Assembly (NCBI GenBank): GCA_025617745.1
Contig: CM046853.1
Location: forward strand, 29,267,822 to 29,331,821
DNA from: Heliocidaris erythrogramma
Lineage: Eukaryota; Echinodermata; Echinoidea; Camarodonta; Echinometridae
DNA: 64,000 nt
Direction of reading: 5' to 3'
Shown here piece by piece: positions 12,383 to 23,580 of this stretch. Position 1 is the stretch's first letter, and the number at the start of each line of letters is the position of its first letter. The position numbers were made by a program, and so were the translations under genes. Below the pieces are notes generated by a model. It was given only the letters and a program-made list of their open reading frames with translations. It was not told where the DNA came from and searched no databases.

Positions 12383-13151
12383 ATCATCTTATCAGCTGTG
12401 CCCACCCCATGGCCATGGTAATGTATAGTTACCATGGTTACTAGCTTGTAATTCCAAGAGGCAAATAATAGTAGTCATAGACGGGACCCAATACACCCAG
12501 AAAACGCCTGGTTTAAAAAAATTCCGTGTAAATTATTTTCCCTGTATAATGGCATTAGTTCACCAGGAATTTTGATTAAATCAGGAGGGCACGAAGATCA
12601 CCCTCAATGGATCCTGGGGCGGGCATTTTTCATCGTTACCCGGTTACTTAGCTGGTGCGCAGAATGTTTGCAACGCTTTGCTGGCACTCCAAATTTAAGA
12701 CAGACCCCCTGATATTACACAGTTACAAGCGGCACATTGATATTAATTATCATGGTCACTTATTCGCGACTATGGGGCACTCAGTCAAGGCCCCTGGTAT
12801 AAGGTAAATACAAGTATCTTGGAGAGACACGTTTGCACGGAATGTATCATAGAGATCCTTTCTTTTCGTGAAAACTGGTGAACATTATGTATCCTACCCA
12901 TATGGAACATACAAGCTAACCTTGATAATCTATCCAGTGCTGTATGATCATCGCCTTTTCATGTTTAATAAATGGCGATGAGACAAATTCATTAGCAGTT
13001 AGACATTTCAAATTTTAGCATTGCGCTATGATGAACATACTAATGAATTTAAATCATCGCCATTTTTATTAAACATTAAAAGGCAATGATCATACAGCAC
13101 TGGATGGAATGTCACGGTTAGCTTGTATGAACCATGTGGGTAGGATACATA

Positions 13152-14812
13152 CAGGGTTGGAAAAAAGTTTGGAATATTTTTTTGGCGATGAGTATGTCTG
13201 ATTTTAAATGCTAGTTTCTACTATATTGTGATGAATAATTCATCCAAATCGGATTAACTGTGTTGAATGAAGTCTACTGTTCCATCTTGTACCAAAGATT
13301 ACGTAATATTGTTAAACATGTTACAATGGCTGACCAATGAACCACATGTTGTCAGTTTTGCTCTATTTGTGGTTGAACATCTTGTTATACATTTCTCTAC
13401 TTCACGTGGAATTTTGAAAAAGCTACGTGCAGTTTGTAGTCATTACCTTGTGCAAACGAAAGTTGATAACATGGTGCGTCAATTTAGCGACCACATGTAC
13501 AACAGGGTCATTACCCTGCGCAATGGCGGTTGGAAGCAAAGGGACATCGCTCTTGCATTAGGTATGACACAGGGGGCAGTGTCAAAAATTATACAGAGGC
13601 ATCGAGAGACTGGGACACCCACTCCTAGACCAAGGTCAGGTAGGCCTCGGATTACAACAGCAAGGGAAGACCGATCCCTCTTCAGACTTTGCCGCAATGG
13701 ACGCACGAAGTCTGCAAGTCATTTGAGAGAGGAGTGGATGAGGTTCATAAACATCCCTGTTACCAGGAAACTTGTGAACAATAGACTGTTAAGTGCTGGT
13801 CTTTTTGCTAGACGTCCAGTAAGAAAACCGATACTACTGCAAAGACACCGCACTGCACGCCTGCGTTGGGCACAGCGGTATCGTCATCTTCAGATTGCTC
13901 ACTGGGAATATGTGATCTTCAGCGATGAGTCTCGCTTTCTCTTGCATAGGGTAGATGGTCGAATAAGAGTGCGCAGACTGACTGGGCAACAACTCCTTGA
14001 GGATTGTGTCCTACCTAGAGTACAAGGAGGTGGTGGTGGGGTCACCATCTGGGGCGCTTTTCACAGCGGAGCAAAATGCGATCTTTACATGCTCGAGGGC
14101 CATATGAACCAGGAGCAGTACATACATGTCTTGCAAACGGTAATGCTCCCATTCGCTAGAAGGGACTTCCGAGCGAACTTTGTCTTCCAAGACGACAACG
14201 CTCCCGCACACAGAGCGCGACGGGTGACCGAATTCCTTGATAACGAGAACGTGGATCACATGGACTGGCCAGCTTTAAGTCCTGACATGAACCCGATAGA
14301 ACATTTGTGGGCAGATTTGTCTCGCCGATTAGGAGAGATGGTCAACCAACCAACAACTATAGCTGAACTCAGAGCGGCAATTGTAGCTTGCTGGCAAGAT
14401 ATCCCCCAGAACACCCTGAGGACCCTTGTTGCAGGAATGCCACGCCGTGTACGTGCTCTTCAGTTGGCTAGAGGAGGTCACACGAAATACTGATGTATAT
14501 TTTCATAAAGAGGGATGTTTATCCGATGCAAGAATGAGACTTTTGAGGACTTCGGTATAGCAATTAAACTGTATCTGATTATTTAACTTTTTCGTTAGAC
14601 ATTTGCAAAAACAGCAAATATACGCTTCCGAATTCCAAGTGGACCTCTGCACTGTGTGATAAGCCTGATTTTTAATGTTGTGCTTTTAAAGTTAAAAAGG
14701 GACACATATCTTTTATTTGAACCTCAAAGAAGAACTTAAAATGACGAGGGATATGTTTAAGACAAGAAATAATTCTTGGAATAAAAATATTCCAAACTTT
14801 TTTCCAACCCTG
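13152..14812 (+). mobile_element. Complete Tc1/mariner transposon
   Basis: Perfect 30 bp terminal inverted repeats start CAGGGTTGGAAAAAAGTTTG (13152) and end in the complement at 14812. TA dinucleotides lie at 13150-13151 and 14813-14814, the expected target duplication. At 1,661 bp it is a normal size for a Tc1 element. It carries a single uninterrupted transposase gene on the plus strand. Identical ends, an open gene and clean target sites suggest recent movement. It sits inside the right arm of an older inverted repeat, which gives an independent empty-site reference. Confidence 0.93.
13471..14493 (+). CDS. Tc1 family DD34E transposase
   Basis: The enzyme binds the element's terminal repeats and catalyses cut-and-paste transposition into TA sites in the nucleus. 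From the ATG at 13471 the protein is 340 residues, the usual Tc1 length. The frame is open upstream to an ATG at 13267, but those 68 extra residues lack transposase similarity and probably represent 5' leader. A helix-turn-helix region at about residues 10-45 (WKQRDIALALGMTQGAVSKI) is followed by an AT-hook-like GRPR (57-60). The catalytic domain has Asp152 in VIFSDESRF, Asp242 in FQDDNAPAH and Glu277 in SPDMNPIEHLW, with exactly 34 residues between the last two (DD34E). A Gly-rich stretch GGGGG lies at 186-190, as in other family members. No frameshift or stop interrupts it, so it may encode a functional enzyme. Confidence 0.95.
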   Translation: MVRQFSDHMYNRVITLRNGGWKQRDIALALGMTQGAVSKIIQRHRETGTPTPRPRSGRPRITTAREDRSLFRLCRNGRTKSASHLREEWMRFINIPVTRKLVNNRLLSAGLFARRPVRKPILLQRHRTARLRWAQRYRHLQIAHWEYVIFSDESRFLLHRVDGRIRVRRLTGQQLLEDCVLPRVQGGGGGVTIWGAFHSGAKCDLYMLEGHMNQEQYIHVLQTVMLPFARRDFRANFVFQDDNAPAHRARRVTEFLDNENVDHMDWPALSPDMNPIEHLWADLSRRLGEMVNQPTTIAELRAAIVACWQDIPQNTLRTLVAGMPRRVRALQLARGGHTKY

Positions 14813-15577
14813 TATATTCAACAGTGTTCACGAAAAGAAAGGATCTCAAAGATAAATTCCGTGCAAAACTATGCGCTATTTGCCAAACTGGGGACCTGTG
14901 CCGTACAACTTCACATCAGGCAATGTATCTTCTAGATCACACTTTGAAATATATCATATGTAGTTGACGGCTCAGTGTCTTCCTGCAATACGTCCATTAT
15001 TCAAGGAACGGGGACCTATTAAAATCATTTTTCCTTAGGTTAATATGGGCCCTCATAGGCTTCGTTATGTGTTCAATCTGTCACATAACATCATAATACT
15101 TGAAATTCGACTATTTTTTCACATGGGCCCTAAACTGGCAAAAGGGCACTTTAGTCACATTTCATTCTTGCTGCCCTGAGGCCCTGTAAATGTCAAAATG
15201 AAATTAAACATAGTACAGTATGCCTAAATTAGATTTGATAGGTCTTATAGTACCTTAATTGACTCGGACTAATTACAAGAAAAGTACAATATGCAGTCAA
15301 TGCAGACATTTTTGAAAGATGATCGCCATGGGTCCCCTGGGCAGAATATTAGATGGCTAAATATAAAAATTTGCGTATAAAATACTCATCTATCTTTGTT
15401 CCGAACACAAAACAATTAAGATCTTACTAAAATTTACAAGTATATTTTGGGCCCTTTTTTCGATATTGGGCACCTGTACCAACTATTTGTCAATTTTAAA
15501 CGAGGTAATGGTTCCCTGATCACAGTTAGAATCATTTTACACGTATTTTACAATTCAATACTTTTATGTCACGTTAA

Positions 15578-16091
15578 AGGAGAATGAAACCCCCAATAAA
15601 TGCATTTTAATAGAAGCAAAAAAATCAAAGAAGCATATCAGTGAAAGGTTGAGGAAAAACGGACAACTAATAAAAAAGTTATGAATATTTGAAATCCTAA
15701 AATTGCTAAATGAATGGAGATCTGAAATTTGCAATGTCCTCATTAGGCTAATGAGATGTAGTTATGTAAATGTGCTATATTTTCCAAAAAATCCACTTTC
15801 CTTGAATATGTCTTAGAAAATTTGATTTCTGTATTATAGGAGGTGTTGATAAATTTATTCCTCATAATATATTTCGAGCACAATGTTGATAATTCAACAT
15901 TATTTGTTTAAAAGCTGAAATCTGATAATTATTTCATTTATTACCTATAAAGCATAGCATCTTATTGGCATTATGAGTAAGTTGCCAATTTCATTGACAG
16001 ATTTTAGGTTTTAAAAATCTTCATAACTTTGTTATTCTTTATCCGTTTTTCCTCAAACTTTCAGTGATATGCTTCTAAGATTCATTCTCCT
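15578..16091. mobile_element. TTAA-flanked foldback MITE (copy 1)
   Basis: Ends are AGGAGAATGAAAC and TTCATTCTCCT, each bordered by TTAA (15574-15577 and 16092-16095). The arms extend more than 100 bp with shared blocks such as GAAGCATATCA, TTGAGGAAAAACGGA and AAAGTTATGAA. The 514 bp element has no coding capacity. TTAA duplications are made by piggyBac-like and Kolobok transposases. It interrupts the right arm of the large foldback. Confidence 0.8.
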
Positions 16092-16363
16092 TTAATATTT
16101 GAAATGGACCTTTATTTGAACAAAAATGGACACCTAGCATGCCTGGGGCTTCTTTGCGGTCTACATATATAAAATATAATTCTTTACATTTCATACAACC
16201 TAAATTTAGTAAAATATCCCAATTTTAGATTGAGATTGCACTTTTTAAAAATGGGCGCAACGGGCCTGAAGGCCCGAATTCCAGGTGGCTCAATATCCAG
16301 TTTTACTTAGAACATATTTATCTACCTGTGTGCCAAACAATGCAGATTGCTATGCCGCCCCAC

Positions 16364-17867
16364 TATCTTCTTATCTGTGGATGAAGGAATACATCTTTGT
16401 CATTAGAGGGATGTATAGAAATATCTACCCTATTGTATATTTAGGGCACAAGAATATAAAATACTTTGGAGTAAAATTATGAGAATTCAAGCACAAAAAC
16501 AAGAGGGGAGATACTCGCCAGAGAAAACATAGAGTAGCTAATTTTCATTTGATCGATCAAGACTTTCAAATAAAGACACAGAAATCAAACAAAACTTCTC
16601 ATAATTACTATCTGATATATATATATTTATGAGATTATCCTCAAACTTCCACAGACCTGTCCATTTTCTGATATTTCTTTTTTTCAATTCGAGCCAAGTC
16701 AATGAACACACTCAGACATTCACAGAACAGATCCACTGGACAAGCGCCTGCATGTTTATTTCTAATCATCCATCATGAACATAAAAAAGCATCCCACTTC
16801 TGGCCAATCAGCACGAATCAAAACCAGGAAATAAGACTGTTAGTAAAAATATTTCTTTCATAGTATTCTTTATTATTTTCTTTGAATTAACTTTCTTTTC
16901 ACTTAAAAGGTGAAACGGATAGGGAGGAGTAAAAATAGTATAAACATAGGTAACCAAAAAGACAACGTCCAGAAATTGCCCGGAAAATACCTCCACCGAG
17001 AAATCCTTCAGTTTATTACTTTATACAAGTGGGAAATAACTTGAAATAGACGGGCAAGGAGAAAGCAACTTTATCATATTCGTATTGACAATAGGTTGGA
17101 CATATTCCCAATAGAGAAAAATGGGGTCGATGAAATATTCTTCAGTTACAGAAATTAACGTGTCTATTTACTCAAATAGGCAATGAGTAATGAAAATATT
17201 CCTCGATTCGAAAATTAATTGAATTTCAAAGGAAATCAATCACAATTATTCATCATTACGCTTTTAACTTGTACGTAAATGGAGTAATTACTAACTTCTC
17301 GTCGAGAAAAAAAGGTCAAACACATTGTCTATTTTCATTTCGCCTGCTACCCAACCACCTCTCTTTCTGCTTATCCTCTTTCTTATATCTTCCGTGCTAA
17401 CTGATCTTATAATAGTTTAAACGTAATGAAATAATAATCCAGACGTCTCATTTTCAAGGGGGGGGGGGTTACAAAATTTGGCTTCAGCAAGGCCCCAGGC
17501 ATGCATGAGCGAAAAAAGAAAAATGAAACAAAGACAAAAAGTAACTATTGAAACGACTGACAGTTTAAGTTTGGAGACTAACAAGGAACATGGCCTACGA
17601 TACGGCCTTCTGATAAACATAGGAGAAAGAAATATTATGTCATGTTCCCTTCTAAATAATCTTCCCGAACGAGATGTATAGAAAGATTTAACAGAAAAGG
17701 GAAGAAACTCCCCCATGAATATTGAACAAATGTTTTACCCCATAGCTTTTATTCTCAATATTTAAGTAAATCGGAGAGGCATGAAGGCATTTATGTATTC
17801 CCAGTCATTAATGTGTATTTTATTTGAAATTTCAAATCTTGTTGTCAGTTCTTTATTCCATTAAATC
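16364..17867. other. No feature recognised
   Basis: AT-rich sequence with a G run at 17459-17468. The overlapping frames at 17417-17716 show no domain. No RNA gene or element end was recognised. Confidence 0.4.
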
Positions 17868-18550
17868 TTAAAGGACCTATGGAATGCAAGTACATGTTGA
17901 TCTTTGAAGATGTGTATTGTTCTGTACATCACACAGTTTACAATCATTTGATCTGAATATGTGTCATATATTGTTTAATATTTTTTGTAATTATTTTATT
18001 TTACCTGCTAAGCCCCGTTCCTAAAGAATCCTTTGGAATCTGATTCTTCACATGACATCAGCAGTCAATCATCAATCACCTAAAACAAGCCAAACAAAAG
18101 ACACTGGTATGTAAAGTATCTCTCTGTTTTGTACTTGCTCACAATAGCATCGTGTGTTTTCATACAACAGATTTTCAGTACCTTTCTTTTCCTGTGATGC
18201 TGGAACATTTCTGACATAGCATCTTCTATTGTGATTGAGAGTTTATGAATTGGTATTGTATTAAAACATGCGATGCTATTGTGAGCAGGTGCTAAACTAA
18301 GGGATATGTATACCAGTGTCTATTGTTTGGCTTGTTTTAGGTGACTGATGATTGACTGATGATGTCATGTGAAGAATCAGACTCCAAAGGATTTTTAGGG
18401 GCGGGGCTTAGCAGGTAAAATAAAATAATTACAAAAATATTAAAAAATATATGACACATATTCGGATCAAATGGTTGTAAATTTTGTGATTTACAGAACA
18501 ATACACATCATCAAAGATCAACATGTACTTGCATTCCATAGGTCCTTTAA
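17868..18550. mobile_element. TTAA-flanked foldback MITE (copy 2)
   Basis: TTAA at 17868-17871 and 18547-18550 border ends AGGACCTATGGAATGCAAG and its complement. Arms of about 250 bp pair through ACATGTTGATCTTTG, TGACACATATTC, TTTACCTGCTAAGCCCC and TGATTCTTCACATGACATCA. The internal stretch includes a second palindromic pair (GCTCACAATAGCATCG and CGATGCTATTGTGAGC) that brings almost the whole 683 bp into one hairpin. It is non-coding. Arms are more alike than those of the big 6 kb foldback, so it is younger. Confidence 0.85.
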
Positions 18551-18837
18551 ATCTAGGCATGTATACATTCAGGCTGTTTGTCTAGCATGTTACAAGAGCT
18601 ATGATATCAGCTATCAAAGCAATGATTGGAAGAGGAAAAAAGGTCAAAAGGAGAAGAATCATAGCCTGAGGTGTAGGAATGCCATATCTCTCGCGATTAG
18701 TAAAACGTAGCTATCATGCCTATAGAATCTTGAAAAGGAATTATCATCGCGTGGAATAGCCAGCTTTCTGACATATCATTAAAATTGGAGCGATATATTT
18801 TCATCAATTTGCTTGTTAGTCACAGAATATATATTGA

Positions 18838-18876
18838 GAGAGAGATAGAGACAGACAGACAGACAGAATAAATGAC
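18838..18876. repeat. GA / CAGA microsatellite
   Basis: GAGAGAGATAGAGACAGACAGACAGACAGA tract. Nearby ACTCCGTTAGACACAAAAC and GTTTTGTGTCTAACG at about 18877-18928 form a short inverted pair. Confidence 0.75.
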
Positions 18877-18996
18877 TCCGTTAGACACAAAACATGAAAC
18901 GTTAGACACTCCGTTTTGTGTCTAACGTAGTAATTTATTCTGTGTCTCTCTCTGTTTTAATCTCCGTCGCAGAAATTTTTGAACTTTATATATATC

Positions 18997-19080
18997 ACTG
19001 GATCTTCGTTTGGGAGACACTTGTTTGTCTCCCTCTTTGTCCATGGTGTCCCCCTAATACACCAGTCCCTAATATGGCTC
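18997..19080. repeat. Dispersed palindromic repeat, copy A
   Basis: Contains GGGAGACACTTGTTTG...CTCCCTCTTTGTCCATGG and CTAATACACCAGTCCCTAAT. The same segment occurs in inverted orientation at about 28597-28676, including the flank GAAGATC(T/C)AGTGA. Internal GGGAGACAC and GTGTC(T/C)CCC are inverted, as in a short MITE. Confidence 0.7.
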
Positions 19081-19165
19081 TTAAAAAGTGTCGTCAAAAT
19101 CTCCTTGTACCAAGTTTGGGCTGATGCCACGAATGTGGGTGAAGCCATGCAAATGTGTTACTTAA

Positions 19166-19438
19166 AGGGATACTCAACCCCAGATTGTGGATGTTTTTAT
19201 GCCGCGAGAGGGCACCGTGATCGTTACCTGATCATGCCGTTGCCCCGCGGGACGCAAATTTCGGACAGACTGGTCGCCGCACGATCCGCCTGAGCTCGAG
19301 CTTTTGTGCGAGATTCGGTCGGCTCCGTGCACTCGAAATGTAACCCCACTTAGTCCAACGGACGCGTTCGACGCACAAACTTTGTGTACGAGTGAATGGG
19401 ACCTGACTTTCCCCACGGCCGCCTGGTGGCGTATCCCT
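19166..19438. mobile_element. TTAA-flanked MITE (copy 3), CpG-rich
   Basis: TTAA at 19162-19165 and 19439-19442 bound short inverted ends AGGGATACTC / GCGTATCCCT. The interior is unusually CpG-rich for the window (CGCGGGACGCAAATTTCGG, GCACGATCCGCC, CGGACGCGTTCGACGC). Only about 10 bp of the ends pair well, unlike the foldback members. No coding. Confidence 0.7.
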
Positions 19439-19713
19439 TTAAGTCTAAAAACCTTTTAAATGTTGGATTCTCTTTCGTGTTTCAATGCTATATTGTTTAA
19501 AGCGATCTAGGATATCTAAGCTTTCACATGATTTTGCTTCAATCCATATGATAATCTCAATTTATTTTAACAGCCTACTAACTTCTTGTGTCATGATAAA
19601 AAAAAACCCCAAACATTTTACAACACAATGAAACTGATATGTACCTTAAACTCAAATAAAACACAATACTTGAAAGTTTCTATCATTTTCATTCATACAA
19701 ACAAAGGTTGAAG

Positions 19714-21165
19714 CAGTGACAGATTCAGGCAGGGGCACCAGGGGCGCACCCTCTTTAATTTTTCTGTTTTGTCATATATTTTTTGTTTTGTTCTTCGGAT
19801 CACCATAAAAATAGCGCGAGCTTTTCATAAATTTTCTTTGGTTTCATTACCAAGTATATCATTAATAGTAGCACACCACATTTTATTGTGAGAAGCACCC
19901 CTCCCCTTACTACAAGATTTTAATCATGATAAAGCGCGAAATTAGATTGGTACCGAGGCTAAAAGTGTTAGGAAATTAGTTCAGGTACTGTTTATTTCAC
20001 GATCCACGAGAGTGCGTGCGTGTACAATATAATACAGGCCACATAATCATGCAGACCGAACTGTACTCCGCTTGAATAGTCCAGTCAGCAGGCGAGTAGC
20101 CGGAGAAGGGGGCGATGGGGGCGGTTGCCCCACCAAAACGCCAAATAAAAAAAAAAAGCGAGAGCGAGAGCGCAAAAGCGGGGAAAGCTAGAGGGGAGAA
20201 AAGCCTTAAAAGGCGCTACGAGCCGTTATCTTTCTATCAAAATTTTCTTCGCGCGGGAAGGGGAAACTCCCCCGCCCTGAACCCACCCCTATTCCATACA
20301 GTGCAGTATTGTGTCCAAATAATTCGAAAGCAGTCCGGGTAACGCACTAACTTTCCGCGAAAAAAAAAGGTGCTACGAGCTGCTATCTTTATCGCAAATT
20401 TGCTTTAAAAGCGTCAGAGCCTTCGCGCTTTGCGCGGGAGGGGGAAAACTCAACCCCTCCCTGCACCCATCCCCTGCTCACAACCACAGCCCCCTAAAAT
20501 GAAATCCTGGCTACGCGGTTGGTCCAGTGACCAGTCTGTCCCTCCTTAGTCTACTCCGGAGACGTAACGAGCTATGGTAATAACATTTGGCGTTTTCCCA
20601 TATTTTCAATTTGCATGAACTTTAGAAGTAGCACAGTGCTACGTATTGTCAATCATGAATAAAAAATAATTAAAATCATCTGAATGGAAAAGTCTCAAAA
20701 GGAGGCATTTTGGTCTAGCAGTTATGATATTTTCCAAGGCACCCACATCACACTATAATTTTTCAGTCGATTAATTCTTTGTGGAATAGGTCTCAGGTAT
20801 AACAACTATTATCATTCAATATCAATAAATGTGCATCAGTTTGACTCACTGCATCGGTCAAGGTAAATATTTTATGAAATAACGCCGACCGTATTTTGAA
20901 TATTAAGAATAATTAATAAACTTTAAAGGTATTTAATTTTATTTACAACAGCCATTTCCCGGTATGTCATTCATTAACAGACAATGGTTGATTTAGAGCT
21001 TTTCCTCTAAAAAGTGTTCCTAAAATGCGACTTTCGCAAATGAAGTTTTGAAAAAGTCCTTATCGTGGGAGGGGGATACCCCCTCCCACACTCTCCACCG
21101 CTCGGTCGCTCCACTCCCTCGCCGCTGGCGCCCCTCCCTATTTCAAATTCCTGGATCCGCCACTG
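19714..21165. mobile_element. Non-autonomous hAT-like element
   Basis: Left end CAGTGACAGATTCAGG and right end CCTGGATCCGCCACTG are inverted repeats of the CAGTGGCGGAT type. GGTTGAAG occurs at 19706-19713 and 21165-21172, giving a 7-8 bp target duplication as expected for hAT (8 bp). The interior has CpG-rich blocks, with similar segments at about 20205-20290 and 20370-20470 (GCTACGAGC.GTTATCTTT, GCGCGGGA.GGGGAAA) suggesting an internal duplication. No transposase is encoded. Confidence 0.65.
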
Positions 21166-21880
21166 GTTGAAGTGACTGCTATTAAGTGAAAAATTTGTTA
21201 TACATACCCGATATAGAATATAATATGAATATATATCTTTCATCCTCATAATATTAAGTATTTTTTTCTTCATGGTACTAAATATTGAAACTTGTTGTTA
21301 AGCTTTTGTACAAACAGTTGTTTCACAATCAAAGTTATCATGCAATTTATTTAAGGAATCATTTCTCTTCTCTTCAAAACCAAAAACTAGAAAATTAGAA
21401 TTTTAGAAATGGAACTTTATCTGTACTCGAGAGCCTTCATGTATCCATTTTGCTGCTTCAATCTAGATTGATTTACTAATCTCACGTTCATAAAAGAAGG
21501 GTACAATGTCTTCCAACACTCTTTCAAAAAAAGGACATTTTCGTTAACCGACTATTCTTATCTCATATGCAGTTCCTTGTTCAAGAACTGAATCCTGTTT
21601 ACTATACTGAAATACTTTAAACCAATATCCGGAGTAACTAACTTTATACGACCTATCATAATATGACATTAAGATATTTCTGCATTTTAAAGTAGATATT
21701 CAAAGAAAATCACAAATATGGCAATTAATGTATCACTAGAAACTGGGAAGCTTACAGATGGCAATCTTATAAGTTTTATGTCAACTGCGTATCTGGTGAT
21801 TATAAAAACAACACAAATAAAAGCTCTTCTCAGCATCTGGAATATCCGAGGATTCGCCAGAAATATAGCGATGTTTTGAT

Positions 21881-22428
21881 GTCGTCACACTCGGGATCGA
21901 TCCTGCTTAAGCAGACGACGTCCTATAATGAATGAAGGTAATTGCAATGCAATTATTTATCAAATTATAAAGAGTTTGGTGTATTTAAACATGACCTTAT
22001 TTCACACCATTATAAAGGGAAAGTGAAACTGATTCTGATAGCTAAAACCGTTTGATTGTAAATACATAGGAGAAGGGTCAATGATCAATGAAATAAACCC
22101 CACTTTCAAATTGAAAAGCCCTCCGAATAATAGCAGGATGGTATTCGTTCCCTCTTGAAACGCCGAACATGCCCCGGTGCAAACAGCTGAAAATACAATG
22201 GCGTCTTATTTTGTTTACAAGTGACTGATTCCTTTATTTTTTTAACGCTGCATTTTTCATCAAAATAATACCATACACGAAGTGAGGCAACAGACTAACA
22301 TTAAGACTGACGCTAGTGAAGGAAGAGAAATAAGTGAAGAGGAGATGACAAAATAGGCTCTGAAAAATGTGTAAGATGTTATGGGACATCGTCTGCTTAG
22401 CCAGGACTGGTCCAGGGTGTGTCGTCAC
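21881..22428. mobile_element. Probable inverted-repeat element
   Basis: GTCGTCACACTCGGGATCGATCCTG...AAGCAGACGACGTCC at 21881-21926 is mirrored at 22384-22428 (GACATCGTCTGCTTAGC...AGGGTGTGTCGTCAC) at roughly 75-80% identity. The interior is AT-rich with no gene. Exact ends and target duplication could not be fixed. Confidence 0.5.
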
Positions 22429-22439
22429 ATATCTCAGCA

Positions 22440-23344
22440 GCGTTCGAGGAGCTCTTCAGCTGCTATATCGGGGGCTGTATTTTACCGTTTTATAATTGAT
22501 AATAATCATTACTTCAAATGTTTCCAAGCGTTGAATTTGGATAACCTTGTTTAATTTATGCCATCTATGCAATAATAAGTATTAAGCCAATATTTAAAAT
22601 CATCAACGTTCTACTTTAAGTAAGATTTTTTATCGTACTGCAATTCATTTCAAAATTCAAGTTGTAGTCTTTTTTTTTTATTTGCAAGCTTACAAAAAAT
22701 GACCGATGTAAGACAAACACGTCAAAAAGACTCGAAGAGGACAAGTTTTTAAACCTGATCGCATTGCCTATAGATATCATGTTCAGGTTACATAACACGC
22801 CATCGTAATGTTCACATTACAAGAGGTGACTGACAAGGCTACTGAAATCGCCTACGGTTCATTTCTAGAAAGGGTATGCGATCGTGTTGACGCCATGGCA
22901 AGCATCTATGCGTGCATTGCAGTGCAAAAAGGAAAGTAGAATGTGCTCTTTGAAAAACGCAAATTTTATGTAACATTTCCTTAATTGTGCAACAATATTT
23001 CAAACTTCGGTCTCTGTGAAATATAATTGCATTAATAATAGAAATTGATGAATGCATATATTTTCCAGAGTATACGTTGTTAATTAGATGCAGTTCTCAA
23101 CTGCCATTAAAAGGCTGCTGCTGTGAATATTATCAACTTTATTATGTGAACTTTGAATGTCAATAAACGATATATGAAAATTATTCAAAGCAGAGGCAAA
23201 GCACCTAAATTTACGCTATCATAAACTAAAGGAAAATAGGCTACAGATTCCTTTCCTATGTGTGTGGGTGTATTCTAGGTTGGGCAGGGGAAGAAAGGAC
23301 GGATGTAAAGTATGGAAAGAAAAATATGAGCTTATGTGGTGCAA
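22440..23344. other. No feature recognised
   Basis: AT-rich; short frames only. No RNA gene, element end or conserved coding segment was recognised. Confidence 0.4.
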
Positions 23345-23580
23345 AGCGAGAGAGAGAGGGAGAAGGGGAAAAGGTGGGGGAATGAGAAACGGCGGACGGA
23401 AAAAGACGGAGAGGGAGGGAGAGAGAGAGATAGAGAGCTAGACAAAGAGAGAGAGAGAGAGAGGGAGAGGGGAGAGAGAGAGAAATGGAGTGAGTGAGTG
23501 AGAGAAAGATATATATATATATCTATATGTATAGAGATACAGACAGAGACAGAGACAGAAAGAGAGAAAGAATACACGCT
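23345..23580. repeat. GA-rich microsatellite region
   Basis: Degenerate purine tract with (GA)n cores, an ATATAT stretch near 23510-23522 and GACAGA units at the right end. Open frames across it are low-complexity artefacts. Confidence 0.9.

Larger units (their letters stand above)
12832..14875. repeat. Inner inverted repeat of the foldback, right arm split by Tc1
   Basis: Left arm about 12832-12977 reads GCACGGAATGTATCATAGAG...GTATCCTACCCATATGG...GATCATCGCCTTTTCATG. The complement appears from about 13048 (CATCGCCATTTTTATTAAAC) through GGGTAGGATACAT at 13150, stops, and resumes after the Tc1 element at 14815 with GTGTTCACGAAAAGAAAGG...AATTCCGTGCAAAAC. Restoring continuity across 13150/14815 gives a ~150 bp arm and an ~80 bp loop. 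This fixes both borders of the Tc1 insertion and shows that the foldback is older than the transposon. Confidence 0.75.
10379..16363. mobile_element. Large (about 6 kb) foldback element carrying nested insertions
   Basis: The outer ends match in inverted orientation: GTGGGGCGGCACAGCAA at 10379 and, on the other strand, GTGGGGCGGCATAGCAA ending the right side at 16363. Each is bordered by TA (10377-10378 and 16364-16365). Homology continues inward as diverged blocks, for example GGCACACAGGTA...ATGGATATTGAGTCACC on the left and its complement near 16270-16330. A second block around 11390-11510 resembles 10430-10560, and 15370-15490 on the right pairs with blocks near 11800. The arms are therefore tandem copies of a unit of several hundred bp. 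No gene belonging to the element itself is seen. It is old: arm identity is low and three other elements have landed in it. The superfamily is unknown; TA borders would suit a Tc1/mariner-type transposase acting in trans. Confidence 0.6.
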
